Origin: Acidobacteriota bacterium | GTDB taxonomy: Bacteria; Acidobacteriota; Terriglobia; Acidiferrales; UBA7541 | Direction of reading: 5' to 3' | DNA: 64,000 nt | Assembly (NCBI GenBank): GCA_003223245.1 | Contig: QHYI01000107.1 | Location: 1 to 64,000, forward strand | Shown: in pieces, positions 61,500-64,000 of the stretch | Position numbering within the stretch: the stretch's first letter is position 1 | Layout of the letters: each line of letters begins with the position of its first letter | The notes under the pieces: generated by a model | The model's database searches: none | Seen by the model: the letters and a program-made list of their open reading frames with translations, nothing else | Told to the model about the DNA's origin: nothing | Translations under genes and position numbers: made by a program

Positions 61500-62543
61500 A
61501 TGATGACGTTTCGAGGAGGACGGTTAGAAGAGCTAGTGCTGCCCGCCCGGCTGATTCGCCTTATGATCGAGATTGCCGAATCCAAGGGGCATCAACAGCT
61601 ATTCGAGAGGCAAGCCTCACGATTGTTAAGAGCTCTACGAACCGCTGCGTTTCATCAAAGTGTTGAGTGCTCGAATCGGCTGGATGGTGTAACGGTTGCG
61701 CCGGAACGTTTGCTTCCAATAGTGTTAGGTCATGCCAATGCAGAGAATCAGGCAGAGAACGAGATTCGAGGTTATGCGCAAGCGCTAAGACTGATTTCTG
61801 CCGATGCTCCGCATTTTCGGCTGACCGCTGATTTCCTTCTCACGTTGCACTCCGTGATTCTCGAAGGTGCGGCTGAAGCTGGCCGATGGAGAGTGGAAGA
61901 AACACAGATTATCGAGTTTGCTGGGAACGAACCGCGTGGGACAGAGTTCCGGTCCGTTCCTTTTGGAGAAATTCCGCAGGCCGTAGATGAGCTGTGCGAG
62001 TCCTACAATGCGGCCCTGAGCCGTCAAGAGCTGCACCCCTTACTCATTATCGGCGCCTTTGTTTTTGACCTTCTATGTCTGCACCCCTTTTGTAAAGGCA
62101 ATGGGCGGATATCTCGTTTGCTTGGGCTTCTATGCCTTTATCAACATCGGTTCGAAATTGGCCGGTGTATTAGCTTGGAGCATCTCATCGAGGAGTCCCG
62201 CGAAGATTATTACAACGCTCTGCGCAAGAGTTGCGAAGGTTGGAGCGAAAGCAAGCATGACGTGCGCCCATGGCTAAGCTATTTCCTCGGCATGTTGCAG
62301 CGAGCCTACGGGGAATTCGAGCGACGCGTGCGCGAAGCCATGTCCCCTCGCGGGGCGATGACGATTTTGGTGGAGACCGCCATTGACTATCTCCCGGCTG
62401 AGTTCAGAGTTACAGAACTGGAGCGAGCGTGTCCGGGCGTGAGTCATGGGATGATCTGCCGCGTGCTTGATCAACTCAAAAACAAAAGTCGTTTGGAGCG
62501 CCTGGGTCGCGGCCACGCGAAGTCGTGGAGGAAAAAGATATAA
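61500..62543 (+). CDS. Fic-domain protein with altered active-site motif
   Basis: 347 residues: a Fic_N-like part with the inhibitory-type motif SNRLDG (58-63, Asp where Glu is usual), the Fic core (about 90-260) with the catalytic loop HPFCKGNGRISR (195-206), and a C-terminal winged-helix-like domain. The usual sequence is HPFx(D/E)GNGR; here Lys199 replaces the acidic residue that holds magnesium, so AMP transfer may be lost or changed. Proteins of this layout (Fic with C-terminal wHTH) are widespread stand-alone AMPylators. The start is an ATG pair at 61500/61503. Confidence 0.88.
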   Translation: MMTFRGGRLEELVLPARLIRLMIEIAESKGHQQLFERQASRLLRALRTAAFHQSVECSNRLDGVTVAPERLLPIVLGHANAENQAENEIRGYAQALRLISADAPHFRLTADFLLTLHSVILEGAAEAGRWRVEETQIIEFAGNEPRGTEFRSVPFGEIPQAVDELCESYNAALSRQELHPLLIIGAFVFDLLCLHPFCKGNGRISRLLGLLCLYQHRFEIGRCISLEHLIEESREDYYNALRKSCEGWSESKHDVRPWLSYFLGMLQRAYGEFERRVREAMSPRGAMTILVETAIDYLPAEFRVTELERACPGVSHGMICRVLDQLKNKSRLERLGRGHAKSWRKKI

Positions 62544-62847
62544 AACAAATCGACGTGCGTTTGTTCCGCCCAAATCTTTCACTGAAGCGGTTTTTCGCTG
62601 TGATCATGATGATGACCGCCGATGCGTTGACGCGAGAAGCGCGGACCTGGCGGGCGAGTTCGAGGCCATCTGGCGGCGGCATGCGCATCTCTAGAAAGAC
62701 AGCGTGGAACTTTTCTTTGGTCAGGAGCTCTGCGGCTTCGACTCTGCTCGTCCGTGAGATAGCTTCGAAGCCAGAGGACCGCAAGATCTCAGAGATGAGT
62801 TCAGACGAAGGTGCATGATCGTCCCCAACGAGGACCTGTGCAGGCAC
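62476..62847 (-). CDS. Truncated receiver-domain protein
   Basis: Residues 1-80 are a response-regulator receiver (VLVGDDHAPSSELISEILRSSGFEA, FLEMRMPPPDGLELARQVR), with Glu in place of the phospho-accepting Asp in the FLEMRMP strand. After about residue 83 the fold stops and the last 40 residues (KNRFSERFGRNKRTS...) overlap the Fic gene antisense, so the C-terminal alpha4-beta5-alpha5 part with the usual Lys is missing. Either a remnant or a phosphorylation-independent module. It starts 55 bases after the next receiver gene. Confidence 0.6.
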   Translation of the reverse strand: MPAQVLVGDDHAPSSELISEILRSSGFEAISRTSRVEAAELLTKEKFHAVFLEMRMPPPDGLELARQVRASRVNASAVIIMITAKNRFSERFGRNKRTSICFISFSSTTSRGRDPGAPNDFCF

Positions 62848-62901
62848 CTCTGATTCCTCCGGAAACGAGAAGCATCGCAGGTTCGACGGATGCTAACAAG
62901 T

Positions 62902-63294
62902 CTAGCGATTCGGCGTTAGCGCCTTAGTGTTTTCGAGCCAGCGGTCCAACTCTGCTCGAAGCAGCTGAAAGTCTATCGGTTTCGACAGGCACGCTCTGCA
63001 ACCCGCCTTCAGGATCCGCTCCTGCTCCGCTACTAGAGCGTGTGCAGTCACGGCAATCACGGGAACCCCGCGTGTCTCCGGTTTCTCGCGCATCCATGCG
63101 ATGAGGTCGAGGCCGTCATCTTTGCCGAGATTAATATCGAGTAAGACGGCATCGGGAATCTGCTTTGCGAAAGCCTCGTAACTGGTCTGCAGGTCCGTCG
63201 CGGACCAAACTTCGTAGCCTTCCGCATCGAGCCAGTCTCGAAGCAGTTCGCGGTTGAGCCGATTGTCTTCGACGATGAGGATGCAATGTTTCAA
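62902..63294 (-). CDS. Single-domain response regulator (CheY-like)
   Basis: 130 residues from a TTG at 63294, chosen because it overlaps the upstream stop (TTGA) and follows GGAGG. A complete receiver: ILIVEDNRLNRELL (acidic pair), AVLLDINLGKDDGLDLI (phospho-acceptor Asp), PVIAVTAHA (Thr) and CLSKPIDF (Lys). The tracked 192-residue version includes shadow sequence. It is probably phosphorylated by the kinase encoded upstream, to which it is translationally coupled. No output domain. Confidence 0.85.
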   Translation of the reverse strand: MKHCILIVEDNRLNRELLRDWLDAEGYEVWSATDLQTSYEAFAKQIPDAVLLDINLGKDDGLDLIAWMREKPETRGVPVIAVTAHALVAEQERILKAGCRACLSKPIDFQLLRAELDRWLENTKALTPNR

Positions 63295-64000
63295 GCGTCC
63301 TCCAAAGACAGAGAGGTCACCACACGCTCTAATTGCTTGATCAATGGTTCCCGCCAGGAATTCTGCTTCAGGAAAAGCGATTCGGCATGCGCGTGGATGT
63401 ACTTTTCCTCCTCTTTGGTTAAATCTTTGCTCGTCAGCACGAAGACGGAAAGCTCTGCTGTGCGAGGGTTGGAACGCCATTCCGCGAGTAATTCAAAACC
63501 GCTGATCCTCGGCAGCATTAAGTCAAGAATGACAATCTCTGGCAGGGATTGCGCTACGCTGGCACGAGCCTGCTCGCCATCCTCCGCGGTAGTCACGGCA
63601 TAGCCGTACCCGCTGAGCAACTCGACAATCATCTCCCGGGTGGCTAGATCGTCTTCCACCACCAAAATCGTCCTTGCCGGCGCCGCCCCTCCGCGAGACC
63701 TCAGGCAGCGCTCCACGGCAGCGAGCAACGTTGCCTTGTCCACCGGCTTGACCAAATACTCGTCGGCCCCGAGAGCAGTTCCGACTCCAGGCTGATCCAC
63801 GATGGTCACCACGATAACCGGTATCTTTGACGTTTGCGGATTATTTTTGAGTTGCAGCAGCACCTCGAACCCGTGCACCGGTTTCATAAGCAGGTCCAAA
63901 GTGATGGCATCGGGCTGAAGTTCAGCCGCCACTTCCGTAGCACGTTCCGGCCGGTCGCATCTCAGGGTTTCATAGCCGGAAGAAGCGAGTTGCGATTGGA
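63291..64000 (-). CDS. Tandem-receiver protein, probably C-terminus of a hybrid sensor kinase (cut by window edge)
   Basis: The frame is open to the window end, so the start lies beyond 64000; the tracked GTG at 63932 is internal. Visible are the rear part of a first receiver (ITLDLLMKPVHGFEVLLQL, VIVVTIVDQPGVGTALGADEYLVKPVDK) and a complete second receiver (ILVVEDDLATREMIVELLSGYGYAV, IVILDLMLPRISGFELL, VFVLTSKDL, LFLKQNSW). Such pairs occur at the end of large hybrid histidine kinases. It is coupled to the downstream CheY-like gene by the TTGA overlap. Confidence 0.82.
   Translation of the reverse strand, partial: QSQLASSGYETLRCDRPERATEVAAELQPDAITLDLLMKPVHGFEVLLQLKNNPQTSKIPVIVVTIVDQPGVGTALGADEYLVKPVDKATLLAAVERCLRSRGGAAPARTILVVEDDLATREMIVELLSGYGYAVTTAEDGEQARASVAQSLPEIVILDLMLPRISGFELLAEWRSNPRTAELSVFVLTSKDLTKEEEKYIHAHAESLFLKQNSWREPLIKQLERVVTSLSLEDA

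Noticed and set aside
61240-61503. 87-residue plus-strand ORF before the fic gene
   Set aside because: Arg-rich, no homology, no ribosome-binding site; probably non-coding.

Overview
The window looks like a chromosomal segment of a GC-rich Gram-negative soil bacterium, most likely an acidobacterium (class Acidobacteriia / Terriglobia). This is inference from content: an orphan duplicated MacB/FtsX-type permease of the kind abundant in Acidobacteria, a secretin carrying FG-GAP and Ig-like modules, a PilZ-like/TonB fusion, an exported NHL-repeat protein, a PVA-dehydrogenase-like beta-propeller, and repetitive AGTTCTCAG-like intergenic strings. Outer-membrane proteins and a lipoprotein support a two-membrane cell. 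There is no rRNA, CRISPR array or transposase; one complete tRNA gene (tRNA-His) is present.

Layout. (1) 183-5816, minus strand: an FTR1-type iron uptake cluster made of a frameshifted FTR1-DUF2318 gene, two FtsX-like ABC permeases, an ABC ATPase fused to a DtxR-like metal-sensing domain, and a DUF971 protein. (2) 5953-9600: a divergent, modular secretin. (3) 9721-16586, minus: the translation/transcription operon rimP-nusA-infB-DUF503-rbfA-truB, with a sigma70-like promoter and a terminator-shaped hairpin in its leader. (4) 16854-20331: an ECF sigma factor and a NarL-type two-component pair. (5) 20513-31546: tRNA-His, HAD phosphatase, S10 carboxypeptidase, PilT-like ATPase, GT-C and GT2 glycosyltransferases, methyltransferase, APC permease, an HE-motif exported protein, and about 0.8 kb of non-coding DNA with a strong hairpin. 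(6) 31547-45533: PQQ-type beta-propeller, glutamate-semialdehyde dehydrogenase, PilZ-like/TonB protein, sulfatase-modifying-factor-like protein, formate-THF ligase, a broken VOC gene, NHL protein, EVE protein, FecR-like protein and the 2-oxoacid:ferredoxin oxidoreductase korAB. (7) 45862-54380: YbaK-type deacylase, a PIN remnant, RidA, an M1-like exported protein, a lipoprotein, a RelA/SpoT enzyme and the orphan permease. (8) 54888-64000: an accessory-looking stretch with aldo/keto reductase, VOC, a split-barrel protein, broken DinB and LuxR genes, a Phd-VapC module, a tRNA-Ile-like remnant, a porin-like protein, a Fic protein with an altered motif, and receiver proteins running off the right edge.

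How the genes work together. The FTR1 cluster should import iron, with the fused DtxR domain a candidate built-in iron sensor. The rimP-truB operon supports ribosome maturation and translation initiation. KorAB, formate-THF ligase and glutamate-semialdehyde dehydrogenase point to ferredoxin-linked central metabolism, C1 folate chemistry and proline/glutamate catabolism. RelA/SpoT, the ECF factor, NarL-type regulation and tandem receivers form the regulatory layer.

Quality note: at least three genes (FTR1-DUF2318, a VOC protein, a DinB protein) are each broken by what looks like a one-base indel in or beside a short G/C run. Either the assembly has indel errors or these are young pseudogenes. 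Many starts given here are trimmed from the ORF track on the basis of Shine-Dalgarno sequences or overlaps. The track writes GTG and TTG starts as M.
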